This document shows positions 45,192 through 57,714 of a stretch of 64,000 nucleotides of DNA, piece by piece (the first letter of the stretch is position 1; every line of letters begins with the position of its first letter). The notes below the pieces were generated by a model. That model made no database searches. It was not told where the DNA came from and was given only the letters and a program-made list of their open reading frames with translations. A program made the position numbers and the translations under genes. Source of the stretch: Hemileia vastatrix (Eukaryota > Basidiomycota > Pucciniomycetes > Pucciniales > Zaghouaniaceae); contig JASXTE010000015.1 in the NCBI GenBank assembly GCA_030280995.1, positions 16,382,001 through 16,446,000 of the forward strand, read 5' to 3'.

Positions 45192-46526
45192 TAATATCAA
45201 CATTTTTGACTTTTTGGACAAACAACTTGGTGTGTGGACTACCCTTGCACAAAAAAATGAACTTTTGTCACAACTGTGATTCAAATTGGGGATTTAGACT
45301 AAAGGTTTATATACACTTAAAATATTATATATTTCAATGTGATTTTTGATAACTATAGTAAGGTTACCTTTACTCCTAAAAAATTTAACTTTGAGCTTTT
45401 ATTGAAATAACAGTGTCATTGGCTATTTTTGCTGAGTCACTGCATGTAAGTAATCAAAAAAATTATTTTTTTCCTAGTTGACAATAATAGAGTAATTCTC
45501 TAATTCCTAGAAGATCAGTATTTTTTGATTAATTATTGTTAATAATTGATAATATTGGTTGAAAGTAATAACACTAAGTGTTTAGTCCCATATAATTTTT
45601 TCTGGTTATTATTTTAATAATATAATCAAATTAAATAAATTGAAATCAAATTTTGCTTTGATTATTGTTTTATAGCATAAATAAAAATCATTGTAAATTT
45701 AAATTTGTTCCTCACATTTTTGAATTAAAATATTAATTACATATTTTTATTTTAACTCATAAATTTTAATTTAAATCATTGTAAATTGACTTTGATTCTT
45801 TCAAGATACAGATTTTATGTCTAGAAATTTAACTGATAGCATGGATAATCTACATTTTTATGAAATAGAGGTAGATGTTGATGTCAAATCTGTAGGTTCT
45901 TCAAAATTAACTTATAAAGATTCATCAGCTGACAGAAAGCCATCAAATTCTTCAGGACATAGAAATTTCAGAAGATATGATAATCCATCCTCCCCCAGCA
46001 ATTGAGAAAAAAGCCAAGCCTCTAATAAATCTGGGAAATCTTTTAAAAATATAAAAATAAAAAAGATCCCTCTGGAACAGCAGGTACACAACCTGTCAGT
46101 TCATATAAAGGAACTGAAAGTAAAAAATATGAAGTAAAAAGCCAGAGTCAATACACTTTGGGATCAGATGCAAGAGCTGTTAAAGAACAGCCAAGATCAT
46201 CATCAGCCTATGCATCAAAACACACATCAGCCCCAAAAAACCTTAAAGACTATGGAGGTAGAACAGTGGAAATAGGATTATATCACAAATCATTACCAGA
46301 GGAATGTGAAACCTCCTCTAGATCATCAAACTGGTCCATCCAGGACTCACAGTTACCATCCTCAACCTGTACATCCTTACCAGGGAAGCAGAAAAAAGAA
46401 GCCTCAGGATCAGGGGGAATTTTCTCCTCTGCCATAGTAAGTAACCTTTTTGATAAGCATGTTAGTATGTATAATCCTAAATCTTCCTCTTCAAGTTATA
46501 TTTTTGAGAGTAGTGAGAGAACTGTA

Positions 46527-46736
46527 CACCAGAAAAAAAATAGGAACACCTGACAGCAGGTGCCAATCCCTATCTTTGACTTAACTCAATTTCAGCTCAG
46601 CTGTTATTCTTCTGAAAAGACTGTGCAATAAACAATGAGAACACCATACTTTGAAACATCAAATCAAATTTACTCCTAAAGCAAAACTGGATTTAGGTAT
46701 AGGCACCTTCTAGCAGGTGCCACTTGATTTTTTGTG
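46527..46736. mobile_element. 210-bp MITE with CAC..GTG ends in element C gag
   Basis: Starts CACCAGAAAAAAAATAGG, ends GATTTTTTGTG, with target duplication GTA (46524-46526 and 46737-46739). Removing it and one GTA restores a gag reading (RTV, then NPLKKIPVMSSPNDV) that lines up with D (ERTVKP ... LPVISSPNDV). It shares its ends and the AGCAGGTGCC motif with the MITE at 12766. Confidence 0.82.
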
Positions 46737-47176
46737 GTAGTAAACCCTCTTAAAAAAATTCCTGTTATGAGTAGTCCAAATGATGTAATCAGTAAATGGT
46801 CATTTGATGAGCATTTACCTTCAACTATAACTTTTTTGTAAATCCCTCTCTTGAAATTAAAAATGATTCTTTTTCACCTGAAATTTTTGTCTTACTTGAG
46901 CAAACTTCTGAAGAGATTTTAAAAGATTCTCCTGATTTCAGTGTTATAAAAGACAAAGTCTTGAGAGATTTATTGAAGCATGAGAATGAAAGCTTAAATA
47001 ATTTACATTTACATTGTAAAGTGAGTGCTTCTATACAAGATAAAGCTTATTTTAAATTAAAGGAGACCTTGAATCATATACTTGCTCAACATAAAACTAT
47101 AAAAAATGATCACCAAGCAGTTTCAGATAAAAATCAACATCTGAATAAAGTTATTAGTGAATTAAAACCCCTCATA

Positions 47177-47437
47177 CACCACACAATATGGGGGGCGGAC
47201 TTGCTAGCAAGTCCGCAACCTTGGACCCAAACTCACCATAGATTGAACACACATTGAGCTATTGATAAAGGAACCATACAATCAGGGATGAACACCACTC
47301 AGCAGAACAGTTTTAGGTGGGTGTTCAAGTAGAGTTCAGTATGGGTTCAGTCTGAGTTCAGTCTGAGTTCCATCTGAGTTCCATCTGAGTTCAGGTTGAG
47401 GACTTGCTAGCAAGTCCACCCCCTATATTGCGTAGTG
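47177..47437. mobile_element. 261-bp CACTA-like MITE in element C gag
   Basis: Same element and same length as 18255-18515, with ends CACCACACAATATGG and ..CCTATATTGCGTAGTG and target duplication ATA (47174-47176 and 47438-47440). Its GGACTTGCTAGCAAGTCC palindrome is present in both inverted repeats. The two copies differ at a few bases and entered two different Gypsy elements independently. Confidence 0.87.
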
Positions 47438-50400
47438 ATATATGAGAAAAATTCATTAAAAAATGATAATAAAACTTTACACTGTGAATTTAAGAAATTG
47501 AAAATTGATTTCCAAGCTTTGAGTAAAAAATTCTCAGTAGAAGAAGACAGAAATGTTTTATCCCTTACAAAAATTAATGATAAACTTTCATATATTCCCA
47601 AGTTAAGAATAAATTTATCTAGTCTTGAGGAAAAAATTTCTACATTACCAGTTATTCCTGATGAACATTATAATGTGGTAAAAATTCTACTACTAGAAAT
47701 AAAGGTAAACAGCCTGAACAAAGAGTCTCTTCTTTTAATGTGGCCATAAATCAATCTGACAATGAGTCTAATAGATCTTTTGTGACAAACAAAAAATTTA
47801 ATACTCATGATGAACCAGCTGTTTCTTTTAACAATGAAATTTCCAAACACCTTTTTAGGCTTCAGGAGTTGATTATTATGAATAGTTCCAATCTTAAAGT
47901 TGAAAAGCCCAGTAGCAATAAGGATTGGCCTAAACTTGACCAATATCCTACCTTTGATGGTGATTCTTCATCTTATTGGAAACACTTTATGCAAAGAATT
48001 GATATTTTAAAAAGCTTTTATAAACTACCAGATGAAGAAATTGTTCCTAAATTAATTTCTTTATTTTCCAATATAGCCCTGATGTGGTATGAATCTTTTT
48101 AATTGGATAAAAATCACTATACATAGAATGAGTGGAAGGCATTAATTGAAAATTAATTTGGTGGCTCAAAGTTCAGGCTGGAAAAACAGAGATTTTATGA
48201 GAATTCTAAATATATATCCTCCTCTTCTGAAAAACCTACTTTTTTCCTTATTAAAATAACAAAAATTCTTAGAGCTATAGATCCAAAAATGGATTATGAT
48301 ATTTGAAGAGACAAAATTCTCTATAAATTACAAAACTCTCTCAGAGATTTTATTGTAACTAGAACTGAGCATTTAAGAGAAAATTCTTCTTTTATTAATA
48401 CCTGTAATGAATTATTACTCATCCATAGATATGAGCCAATGAATTATCCTTAAAATCTTACAATGATCAGCAGAGACTTTCATCAAAACTCCCAGAAAAA
48501 CCTGGTAAACCCTCTGCCCCAGTTGTACCAAGAAATGTGCAATAAACACTTGTTTTAAATGTAAAAAAGCATGGCAGAAAGAACATGTTTGTTACAAGAA
48601 AATTCACCTTGTTGAACAAACTGAAGAAAGTGAAAATAATGCAGTTTACCTTAGTGATTCCTCTAGTGAGTGTGATAGTAATATCTCTAATGAAAACGAT
48701 TCTTCACTTGAAGTTCTAATGTTGGAAAAAGATGTCCAATATTTATATAATTTATCTGAAGTTTGTAACTTGGATTTATCTTCAGTAGAGAATGCTGAGA
48801 TAGTAAAAGATATTACTGACAGTTCTATTTTAATCTCCCCCTTGAAAGCACCAGTTATCATAAATGTTAAAAATAATGAGGTTGTTCTTGAATCTGGTAC
48901 TGAATGTAGTGTAGTGTCTGAAAAAGCACTTGCTTCAGTAGATAAAGATTATCATAGTAAATTATTACCGATGACATCTGAAAAATGGAGAGGTTATGGT
49001 TCTTTTTTATGTCCCATTGGAAAGTACAAAGCCACTCTATTATTTAAATATAATTATGGCTTTGTCAGAGCTGTTTGTGGATTTGTTGTGATGAAACATG
49101 ATAGCTTAAGCAATTAGTTTACTATGGGAAATGACATTTTAACCATTTTTGGTATCAAATTGGATCCAGAAAAAAATTGTTTCACATTGGGAATGAATAG
49201 GAAAAGAGAATTTAAAATTTCTTCCTCTAAAAAATCTTCTGCACATCTCTTAAAAACTTGTAATGCATTGATTCAATATAAAGAAAGACCAACAGAAAAA
49301 ATTGATAATTTATTATCTGAAATTAATACTGCTTCATTTGGTAAGAAATTAACTGATGAACAAAAAGGATCTATAATTTCCTTGATTACATATTTTCCTA
49401 TGGATTTTTCTCATTGATCACATGAATTAGGAGTTTTTAATGAAGAAATGAAAATTTCTTTATCCTGTAACTTGAATGAGATTCCTCCTAGCCTTGATAA
49501 AAAACCATATCCTGCTTCTCCAACAAAGAGAAAAAATATTGAGGATAATATCACTACCCTCTTGAAAATGAAATTTATTGAGAAGGTTGATGTTACCCCA
49601 AAATATTGTGTCATCTCCCCTGTCTTAATCTCTTATTAAAAAGATAAAGCTAGATTGTGTGGGGATTATAGAGCACTAAATACTTATACAGTGGCTGATA
49701 TTTATCCTTTACCCAGAATAAACTCAATACATGCTACCTTGAAAGGTGAAAAATTTATTAGTTTCCTGGATGGTAATAAGGGCTATCACCAAATTCCTTT
49801 TGAAAAGAATTATCAGAATTTCTTACTAAGTACTACACACATGGGAATATATAAGTATTTTAGAATGCCATTTGGCCCTTAAAATGCTCCTTCAGTCTTT
49901 CTTAAAGTGATGGATAATACTTTTCATCAAGAAATAATTGAAGGATGGTTAATGGTCTATATTGATGATATAATAATTTTTTCTAAATGCTTTGATGAGC
50001 ACATGAATCACTTGAATAGAGTCTTTCAGAAAATGGATGATATTAACATGACTTTATCTTTAAAAAAGTGTGAATTTGGCTTTCAATCCTTGAAAGTCCT
50101 AGTTCATGTTGTTTCAGGTTTAAAAATTTGTGTGGATAAAAATAAAATTGCTGCAATTCAAAAAGTGAAAGAACCAGTTTTTGTTAGAGAAATTCAAAGT
50201 TTTTTGGGAACAGGTGGCTATTATAGACAATATATAAAAAATTATCAAGTCATAGGCTTACCTCTTACTAAATTAACCAGAAAGGATGTGGCTTTTATCT
50301 AGAATGATGAATCACAGAGAGCCTTTATTACATTAAAAAATAATTTTAATTTCTGCTCCAATTTTGGCTCTCCCAGATTTCAATAAACCTTTTGTACTTT

Positions 50401-51592
50401 ACACAGATGCAAGTTTTGTTGTACTGGGAGCTGCTCTCCACCAAAAACAAATTATTAATGACAAAAATTCAGAAGTAAGAATTTGTTATTTTTCAAGAAC
50501 CTTAAGAAAGAGTGAATTGAATTATTTTGCCACTTAATTAGAGTGTTTAGCAGTCTTATGAGCTTTGGAGAAGCTTCATTGTTACTTGGATGACTGAAAA
50601 TTTGAACTGGTTACTGATTTTAGTGTAGTAAAATCTCTATTAAACTGAAAAACATCAAACAGATGTATGTTTAGGTGACAACTGGCTGTCCAAGAATACA
50701 GAGGAAGAATTAAAATCACTCACAGAGCTAGAAATATTCTTTCCAATGTAGATATTTTTTCTAGATTACCTCTGACAAATGATGACTCCAAACCAGCTTA
50801 TGTACCTGAAGATGATACAATTCATATAGAGGGTATACATATTGTTGATATGGAAGATGATTTATTACAATTAATTCTGGATTCATATGAAAAATATTCT
50901 GACTTAAATAAACTAGTTACAATCTTAAACAATCCAAAAAAAGCTTCAATTCATGCATTAATAAATACTCTCCCTCCAAAGTACCGAAATGCTTTGAATA
51001 AAGAAAAGTTTTCAATTGATGATGGTTATATTTATTACAAGAGAAAACTTACTAATGTTATTGAAATTTCTCCTTCCATGAAAGAAACCATATTAAAGCT
51101 TTGTCATGATGACATATTGGCAGGTCATTTTGATCTAGAAAAGACCATGGTCAGAATAAAAAATACTGCATGGTGGGCTAATATGGCTGAAGACACAAAA
51201 TTTTATGTTGAATCTTCTGATTATTGCCACAAATCCAAAAAATTAACAGGCAAAAGGTCAGGATTAATGTAACATATTTAAGTACCTTATGCTCCATGGA
51301 AAATAAATAATAGGGGGTTTCAGTTCTGGAAAATCAGCACTCACAAATCAGCACTTATTTAAGTGCAGATTTCCAAAACACACTAGCCCCAACACTGGTG
51401 TATTTTAAAATGAAATAAGTCACTTATTTCACTCAAATCCATACTTTCTCAACCAAAAGTGCTGATTTCACCATAAAGTTCCATTTCACTGATTTGTCAG
51501 CATCATCCCATTCATACACAGAACTCTTCAGTATAACACTTCATAACTTAAAACATCCTATATCATTTACATTTTTATACCATATAAGAGCC

Positions 51593-51860
51593 ATGCCTTC
51601 CTCACTCTTAAATCGTAATAAGCTACATCAAGCAATGACCTTCATAGCTCTTGATCTCCTCTTGGACTCTTATTGCAATTCTGATTCTGATCTTGAAGAT
51701 CTTCTTTTTTTATCAAAAGTGGTCAGGAAATGTTACCTTCTTCCAAGAAAGCCTCAAGTACACCATCAAAACACTTCTTAAACTATCTGTACCCAGTTAG
51801 AGACAGTTTTTCAGGACTTCTCAGGAATTTTTCCTTAGAATTGTTATTCTTATTTGCACA
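51593..51860 (+). pseudogene. N-terminal remnant of a Harbinger-type transposase
   Basis: From ATG 51593: IALDLLLDSYCNSDSDLEDLL, then VVRKCYLLPRKP, ending at TAA 51779-51781; the next block in another frame reads FFRTSQEFFLRIVILIC (to about 51860). This Asp/Ser-rich leucine stretch followed by RxYLxPR and a helical RxSxxxFLxIVxLI block resembles the N-terminus of fungal Harbinger transposases. The catalytic DDE part is not found downstream. The call rests on pattern resemblance only. Confidence 0.45.
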
Positions 51861-52499
51861 TTGACTTTGATTTTGTATTTTATGTTATAGTCTCTTTTTT
51901 CAAGTCTCTTTGTTTTGCTTCATCATCTCAACATGAAATCACATACTTTCTGAAATCAAATAATTTTTCAGTCATTCTTTTTATTCTTTCATCACTTATA
52001 TCCATTTCCTCCTCTCTTCTTTCATCCCTCAAATAATTTGAAGTCAATTTTTTTCTCAACTCATCTCTCCAGGTAAGTCATTTTTTCATTTTTACTTATA
52101 TATTTTCTGATTAATTTTTGTTTTGTTTTTTGTATCTAAATTATTTTAGTAAGTGTTATTTTTTTGATTTTAAAGGTAAAATTAACCTTTTTCCTTCTTT
52201 CCCTCTTTTCTTTCTTTTTTTAGCTCCATCATCCTACTCTTCATCCCTCCTTGTCTTGGTCATTATTCCCCTTTCTCCTCTTTCACTTTTTTTAGCTCCA
52301 TGTCATTGAAGCACATGCATTGCACATTCTTTAAGCATTTAACTTGCTCCATATTTAATTTCTCCCAAATTCCAACTTCACTCTTTCTCACTCTATTATT
52401 CCTACCTTTCAATTAAGGTAAGTTTAATCTCCTTTTTTTCATGTCTATATAATATCTCAATCTTTCTATGAAAATTTCATACTTAAATATATGTAGGAC

Positions 52500-53520
52500 T
52501 CATATCTGGATAAAAGTGGACTTATATAACTCCTCATGTTGTCATTTTTATTATCACTTTTCAAGTTATTGTAAAATTTTTAAAATCAGACTTGGAATTA
52601 GAGTTAGCTTTATTCAAATCTAACATCCTTTTAGCTGAAGATTCTCCCTGAAGGCGGTTATTAATTTCAAACAAAACAGATTTGAATTTGATTCAGTGGT
52701 TGCTGAGATATTGACCTTTAAACTTGAGCTTTTTTTCCCAATTTTGCTTTTTTTACTTTTTTTTATACAACAAATTAGGTTTAGGTTAATTTTAATTGCA
52801 TGTACCTTAACTGAAGATTCTACTGAAGCCTATCTTTCATTTCCTATGAACAGGTTAGAATTAGGTTCAGTTTTTTCTGAGATTTTGACTTTTTAAGTTG
52901 AGCCTTTTTTTCTTAGTTTCACTTATCTTATTTGACATTTTTATTATGCATAATTAGAGAATAAGGATTCTGAAACTGTTATCCAAGGATTATCTGGGCT
53001 TTTATCTCCCTCTTTTTGGAATTTCAGTTATCACTTTTCAAGCTTTTGTGAAATTTTGAAAAGAAGAGACAGAATTAGGGTTATGTTTATTTGAATCAAC
53101 TTTCCTTTTAGCTGAAGATACCTCTGAAGCCTATCTTTCATTTACAGCAAACCAATTTGAATTTGTTCAAGTGGTTGCTGAGATATTGACCTTTAAAGTT
53201 TAGCCTTTATTTTCAAATTTAACTTTTATTTATTTCATAATTCATATCATAAAGTTTACATCATGCATTTATCCTTCCAGATTTCTATGATTATCTAGGG
53301 TTTTATCTCCCTCTTGTTGGAATTTTTATTATCAGTTTTCAAGTTTCTGTGCAATTTTGAAAATAAGAGTCAGTATTAGGGTTAGTTTTACTCAAATCTA
53401 CTGTTCTGTTAGCTGAAGATACTTCAGAAACCTATCTTTCATTTCCAGAAAACTAATTAGAATTTGGTTCAGTGGTTTCTGAGATATTGATCTTTAAAGG
53501 TAAGCCTTTTTTTCCCAATT
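52500..53520 (+). repeat. Imperfect tandem repeats of about 300 bp in the Harbinger-like element
   Basis: Four degenerate units marked by the recurring strings TTAGCTGAAGAT (52632, 52806, 53108, 53410) and TGAGATATTGACCTTTAAA or variants (about 52705, 52880, 53185, 53480). The last two spacings are about 300 bp; the first is about 177 bp, so one unit is shortened. Some units also carry TTTTATCTCCCTCTTGTTGG. No coding frame runs through them. Confidence 0.75.
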
Positions 53521-54486
53521 TCACATCTATTTTTTTCATAATGCATAAAATAACTTTTACATTATGCATTTATCCTTCCAGATTCCTCAAACTACCTTTC
53601 TCTTTACTTATTATTCTGTCCTTACATCAAAGTGTGTTTTCTTCTTTTTTTTTACCATTTTCATATGTCTAACCCTTCACTCAATTTTGCTTCTCTTATC
53701 AGATCAGTCAAAAGTTAGTCCAACAAATCAATAAGGTTAAAAAAGTAGGTAAAATATATAAATTTACAAACCTTTAGCTAGATAAAAAAAGTTTGAGGAT
53801 TTGTAAAGTCATCAAATATTTTTTATTCTTTCATAAATTTTTAATAAATAAATCTGACATTTCAATTTACTAAACTAAAGTAATGAGACAATGACCTTGT
53901 GTTTTATAAAAGGTAATCATGATAACATTAATTTGTTTCTTGGGGTTCATCTTTCCTATACCTGTGGAAAGTCCCAAACTTAGTTTCTAGACTTGGTCTG
54001 CATTTTAGCTTGAGGAATTGTCATTACTTTAAAACTAGTAGATTTGAGATATCTTATTTACTTATTTATGGAATTATATTAAATTTTGGAGATTTTCACC
54101 CCTTACTTTAATAAAATGCAGGGGAGGATATTTCCAAATTTTCAAATCTGACATGTGAAATTGATGACTTAGAAAAGTTTTGGTGATACCCACCCCTTGC
54201 TTCAATAAATTTCAGGGGAGGGTATCGCCAAATTTACAAAAAAGATATAGATTTTTGTTGACTTAGCTGTATTTATAAAAGTAAATTTAATGATTTGAAT
54301 GTAAAGAGGAAAAAATTTATGAGTTTTTCAAATTTTTGCTAAAAAAAATCATCTAGAATCAAGACCTTAAAAAAGTCAGCACATATGAAATTATCACCAA
54401 AAAGAAATAAAACAAAACTAATTTAACCAAACAAACAATTAATCAATTAAATAATTTAAGTATTTTTTTAATGTCATCATAAGATT
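53521..54486. other. Non-coding interior of the Harbinger-like element
   Basis: AT-rich, no gene seen. Two similar short strings (ACCCCTTACTTTAATAAAATGCAGGGG-like at about 54098 and CACCCCTTGCTTCAATAAATT at about 54192) suggest one more local duplication of about 94 bp containing GGGGAGGATAT/GGGGAGGGTAT. This is where a transposase core would be expected. Confidence 0.4.
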
Positions 54487-57142
54487 GGCCATTTTTTATA
54501 CATTCTGTAATGAATTCTTTTTTTTAAAACTTTCTTGTTTTTCCAATTCACAACTGGCCATTTCTCTTTGAAATTCACGGTCTTTTGTTTTCTCCAAGTG
54601 AAGGTGAGCTCTTTCCATCTCCTCTGCCTCAAATTTAGCCTTTTCAAAATTTCATTGAAGCAAAAAAAAATTTTCCTTTAAATCTAAGGACTTTTTATCT
54701 TTCATGAGCATATGATCCAACTTCATCTTCTCAAAGTTAAGGGCATTTTTTGCAATAGAGGATTTTGCTGAGAAAATTGAATAGTAAAAAAATAAACATG
54801 TTATTGAAAAAGATATATAGTGACTGAATCTTATTTATATCTTTTTTTCTCAAAATAATCATCAAGGAAGGATAAATAGGTGGTTGAAGTATTAACACAT
54901 TTTAAAAGATGGTTCAAGCTCATTGAAGTTGAAGCCCAATGCTTTAGTTTGGAGTTTGAGCTAGAGGGTCCAGGAAGTTCATCTAAAGCAGCTTGTAAAG
55001 CATAATTGTCATTTCGAGAATTGTTATTATTTTTAGAAATTTTAGTTTGAGTAGGAGGAGACTAGAAAATATATAATGAGCAATATAGCAAAGAATTTAA
55101 GAAAAAAGAGAAAGTAAAAATACATTAAAATTTTGTGGCTCTGAGGACTCAGATCTACTCCAAAGTAATTGTTATGCTTGATAGTCAGGATCATCTTCAG
55201 GTGAACTATGGTTAGAAGCTGGAGGGTATTGATGTCCATGAGATTCAAGTGTGTTGGGAGGATTATTGGCATGTTGATATCTAGAGGGAATATCCTTAGT
55301 AGTATATTATATAAACCAAGGTTTGACATCAACTTGGGAACCAAAAAGATTATCCATTTCCTCATAGAAAGTGTCAGTGTGTGCTAGTATCTAAGTATTA
55401 TTTAATAGTTAATTTTAATGGTGCCACTACTTATTGTTAAATGATTTAGTGATTAAACCTCAGGGGAAGAATAATAAAATAGTTATTATCAATGTAAACT
55501 CACAATACTTGGATTTTTATGTGTGCTAGTGGTGGAAAATAGATAAATAAAATATAGTTATAGCTTATATAAAGATAATATCAATTTATAAATGCTTTAT
55601 AATATAATTATATATGATAATACTTGTTTAATGGTGTTTATTTGGTGTGTAGTAAGTAAGTCATGTCTAATGACCCATCAAATCCTCCCTTACTTATACC
55701 AAAATCCACTGGAGTGCACAGACCTTCAATCCAGATGATGTCACTTCTATCCCCAGCAATTACAGCACTTTGAGGGCCCATCACCTCCCCATGGAGTTCA
55801 CTTCAAGCAGTTTCAACACTCAGACCTCCAGTAAGGACCCTCCATAATAATTAACAATACCACAGACCCATACCATAAATAGAATAAACAGATAACAGTG
55901 GATACCATAAAGAAACAGGTAAAATAACTCATCCAAAGAGTATATAATAAAAACCAAAGCATGAAAAGGAGCAAAATTAACTTTCCAAGACCTCAATAAC
56001 ATCCCCAAGCATCCATATTAACCCAGTAATGATATCCCAAGCCATAAATCCATGAAAATCCATCAAAGGAAGCAGATTAAGTTGTCCAAACGGGATATAT
56101 GCACCTGAAAAAGGTGTATATGCTTTTTTACGTGTTGTTAGTCCACTGAATACGTCCATATGACCTATAATAAGAAGAAAAATAAAGGTTATAGGCTATT
56201 AAGAGGTTAAAACCCACTTATAGACCTAAATATACAAAATATAACTACATATTTCACTGAATATGAGGTTTATGTATACATTTAAGCTTATGTATGTCTA
56301 TAACTACTTAATATCACTTAAGATAAGTATATTATGACTCCATTAACACCTTAATAAGTATTATTAGGCTATGGATAAGCTATTTAAACTATTACAAGTC
56401 ACATAATAGTGTAATAATTATATATATATGTTTATAACCATATATATAAGTATTTTAACCTTAATTTAAACTTATAAGCTTAATGTAATTAATTTTATCT
56501 TTATTTAAACATAAGCATTACTCAGTCCTGGGTATACCTAGGCTGTCAGAAAGGACACATGACATTGAGCTTTTCAGAAACAGTAATAATTCCTATCTCC
56601 AAATCATCATCATCAATACAAAAGCCAGAGGAAGTGGAAGTGAAGTGAGCTTTTTTATATTTGGATTTGTAAATTTTGAAACTCTCCTTCATTTGCTTAG
56701 AATTTATTTCAATTCTCCCTTTTGTTTCCTTTTTTACTTCATTTTCCATAAACAAGAAGCCATTGACCTTTGATGAAGGTGTATGTCCAGTTTGAGTGGA
56801 CTTCTCACATCCAAAACATGCATCATAATTTTATTTAATTTTGAGGAATTTTATGATGATGAAATTATCTTCCTTTTTTAGCTGTCCAGACTTTGATTTC
56901 TCCAGTGAGGGGCTTGCATTACCGGATGAACTTTGTGATATAGCATTTTTTAAGTTGCCTTTTGATTGTGGGATTTTCCTGGAGGCATTATGAGTCTGGT
57001 ATGTTATGAGAAAAGAGGTTGACAGGTTGAAAATATAAAAAAAGAAGGGAAAAAAATGCCTAGTTAAAAAGTTGCAATAAAATGTTTCAAATCTCAGTGA
57101 GAAGTGTGTGCTGAGGATTGATGAGGGGATAGAGGTCTGCAT
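54487..57142 (-). pseudogene. Myb/SANT-like helper gene of the Harbinger-like element
   Basis: A broken minus-strand gene. Downstream of about 57040 it reads KKEDNFIIIKFLKIK, a stop, then KQMKESFKIYKSKYKKAHF, SGFCIDDDDLEIG and EKLNVMCPF. It is then split by the solo LTR (55372-56548) and resumes YEEMDNLFGSQVDVKPWFI. A distal piece (about 54780-54500) is a charged coiled coil (FEKAKFEAEEMERAHLHLEK). The sequence of SANT-type helices, a SGF..D turn, YE.MD.LFG and a terminal coiled coil resembles the Myb/SANT proteins that accompany Harbinger transposases. Introns and several stops make exact exons uncertain. Confidence 0.5.
55372..56548 (-). mobile_element. Solo LTR inside the Harbinger-like element
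   Basis: 1177 bp from TGTCAGTGTGTGC to TATACCTAGGCTGTCA with perfect target duplication GAAAG (55367-55371 and 56549-56553). Same family as 8028-9205. It splits the Myb/SANT-like gene exactly between CPF and YEEMD. Orientation is inferred from the CTCAGTCCTGG text near its right end, shared with the minus-strand B LTRs. Confidence 0.88.
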
Positions 57143-57333
57143 GTTTCATGTTACATGGATGCTGTGGCCAACAACATGTGGTTGTGAAAAAAAAAATAGG
57201 AAAAAGTGCTGATTTGAAGTCATAACTGACACCAATTTTTGAAATAAGTGACTTTTTTTCAAAATTTAAGTGCTGATTTGCTTTGAATTCCACACTTAAG
57301 TTAAGCGCAGATTTTTCAGAACTGAAACCCCCT

Positions 57334-57714
57334 AATATGAGTTTTGTCACTGGTCTTTCTGTAGCAGAAAAAGACAGTTATAATTCATGTTGGGTAATAG
57401 TGGATAGATTCACCAAAATGTGAAAATTTATTCCAACCAATAAAGATTTTTCCACCAAAGATTTAGCTTTCTTGTGGTGGTCATACATGTTTAACATTAT
57501 TGCTTTCCAAAAATCCATTTTCTCTGACAGAGACCAAAAATTTACATCTGAATTTCGGATGTCTTTAATGAATATATGTGGCTGTGAGTTAAAATTATCT
57601 TCTGCTCACCATCCACACACTGATGGTTTAGTTGAGAGAATGATTCAAACTCTAGAAGATATGATTAGAAGATATTTTACCTTTGGATTAGAATATAAAG
57701 ACAATGACAGATTA
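57334..57714 (+). pseudogene. Integrase of element C, second segment
   Basis: Continues the C integrase after the Harbinger-like insertion: SFVTGLSVAEKDSYNSCWVI, one stop (TGA for the Cys of KMCKF), then FSDRDQKFTSEFRMSL and AHHPHTDGLVERMIQTLEDM with the catalytic Glu (LVE). It is cut at 57715 by a solo LTR. Confidence 0.85.

Larger units (their letters stand above)
45817..51311 (+). pseudogene. Gag-pol of element C, 5' and central part
   Basis: A broken polyprotein that starts MSRNLTDSMDNL and stays in frame to 46005. A one-base deletion near 46050, relative to element D, then moves it into the overlapping frame. Recognisable parts: gag core (DWPKLDQYPTFDGD, about 47924), knuckle with Gly changed (CKKAWQKEHVC, about 48557), protease with DTGA replaced by ESGTE (about 48889), RT with intact YIDD (49958-49969), RNase H (LYTDASF, about 50398) and integrase zinc-finger part (CHDDILAGHFD, about 51100). 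Two MITEs sit in gag (46527-46736, 47177-47437). The Harbinger-like element cuts the integrase at 51312. Confidence 0.87.
51312..57333. mobile_element. 6-kb PIF/Harbinger-like transposon in element C integrase
   Basis: Inverted ends AGGGGGTTTCAGTTCTG and CAGAACTGAAACCCCCT, followed inward by scattered AAGTGCTGATTT subterminal copies. The 3-bp duplication AAT (51309-51311 and 57334-57336), once removed, restores the integrase frame (WKINNMSFVTG). Inside are an N-terminal transposase remnant on the plus strand, a Myb/SANT-like gene on the minus strand, and tandem repeats of about 300 bp where the catalytic core would be expected. Two genes in this arrangement plus 3-bp duplications point to PIF/Harbinger. 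I find no DDE core, so it is non-autonomous. Confidence 0.72.

Noticed and set aside
45817..51311. Stop codons in A, C and D as a sign of repeat-induced point mutation.
   Set aside because: Stops come from several kinds of change, with deletions and frameshifts mixed in. I did not count transitions, and the B copies are untouched, so ordinary decay explains it.
51900..52310. Hydrophobic plus-strand frames in the Harbinger-like element.
   Set aside because: They arise from T-rich sequence, lack conserved motifs and overlap the start of the non-coding tandem repeats.
55042..55365. A 107-codon minus-strand frame that looks like a separate membrane protein.
   Set aside because: It is a shadow of the Myb/SANT-like gene in another frame; the frame that continues across the solo LTR (YEEMDNLFG) is the meaningful one.
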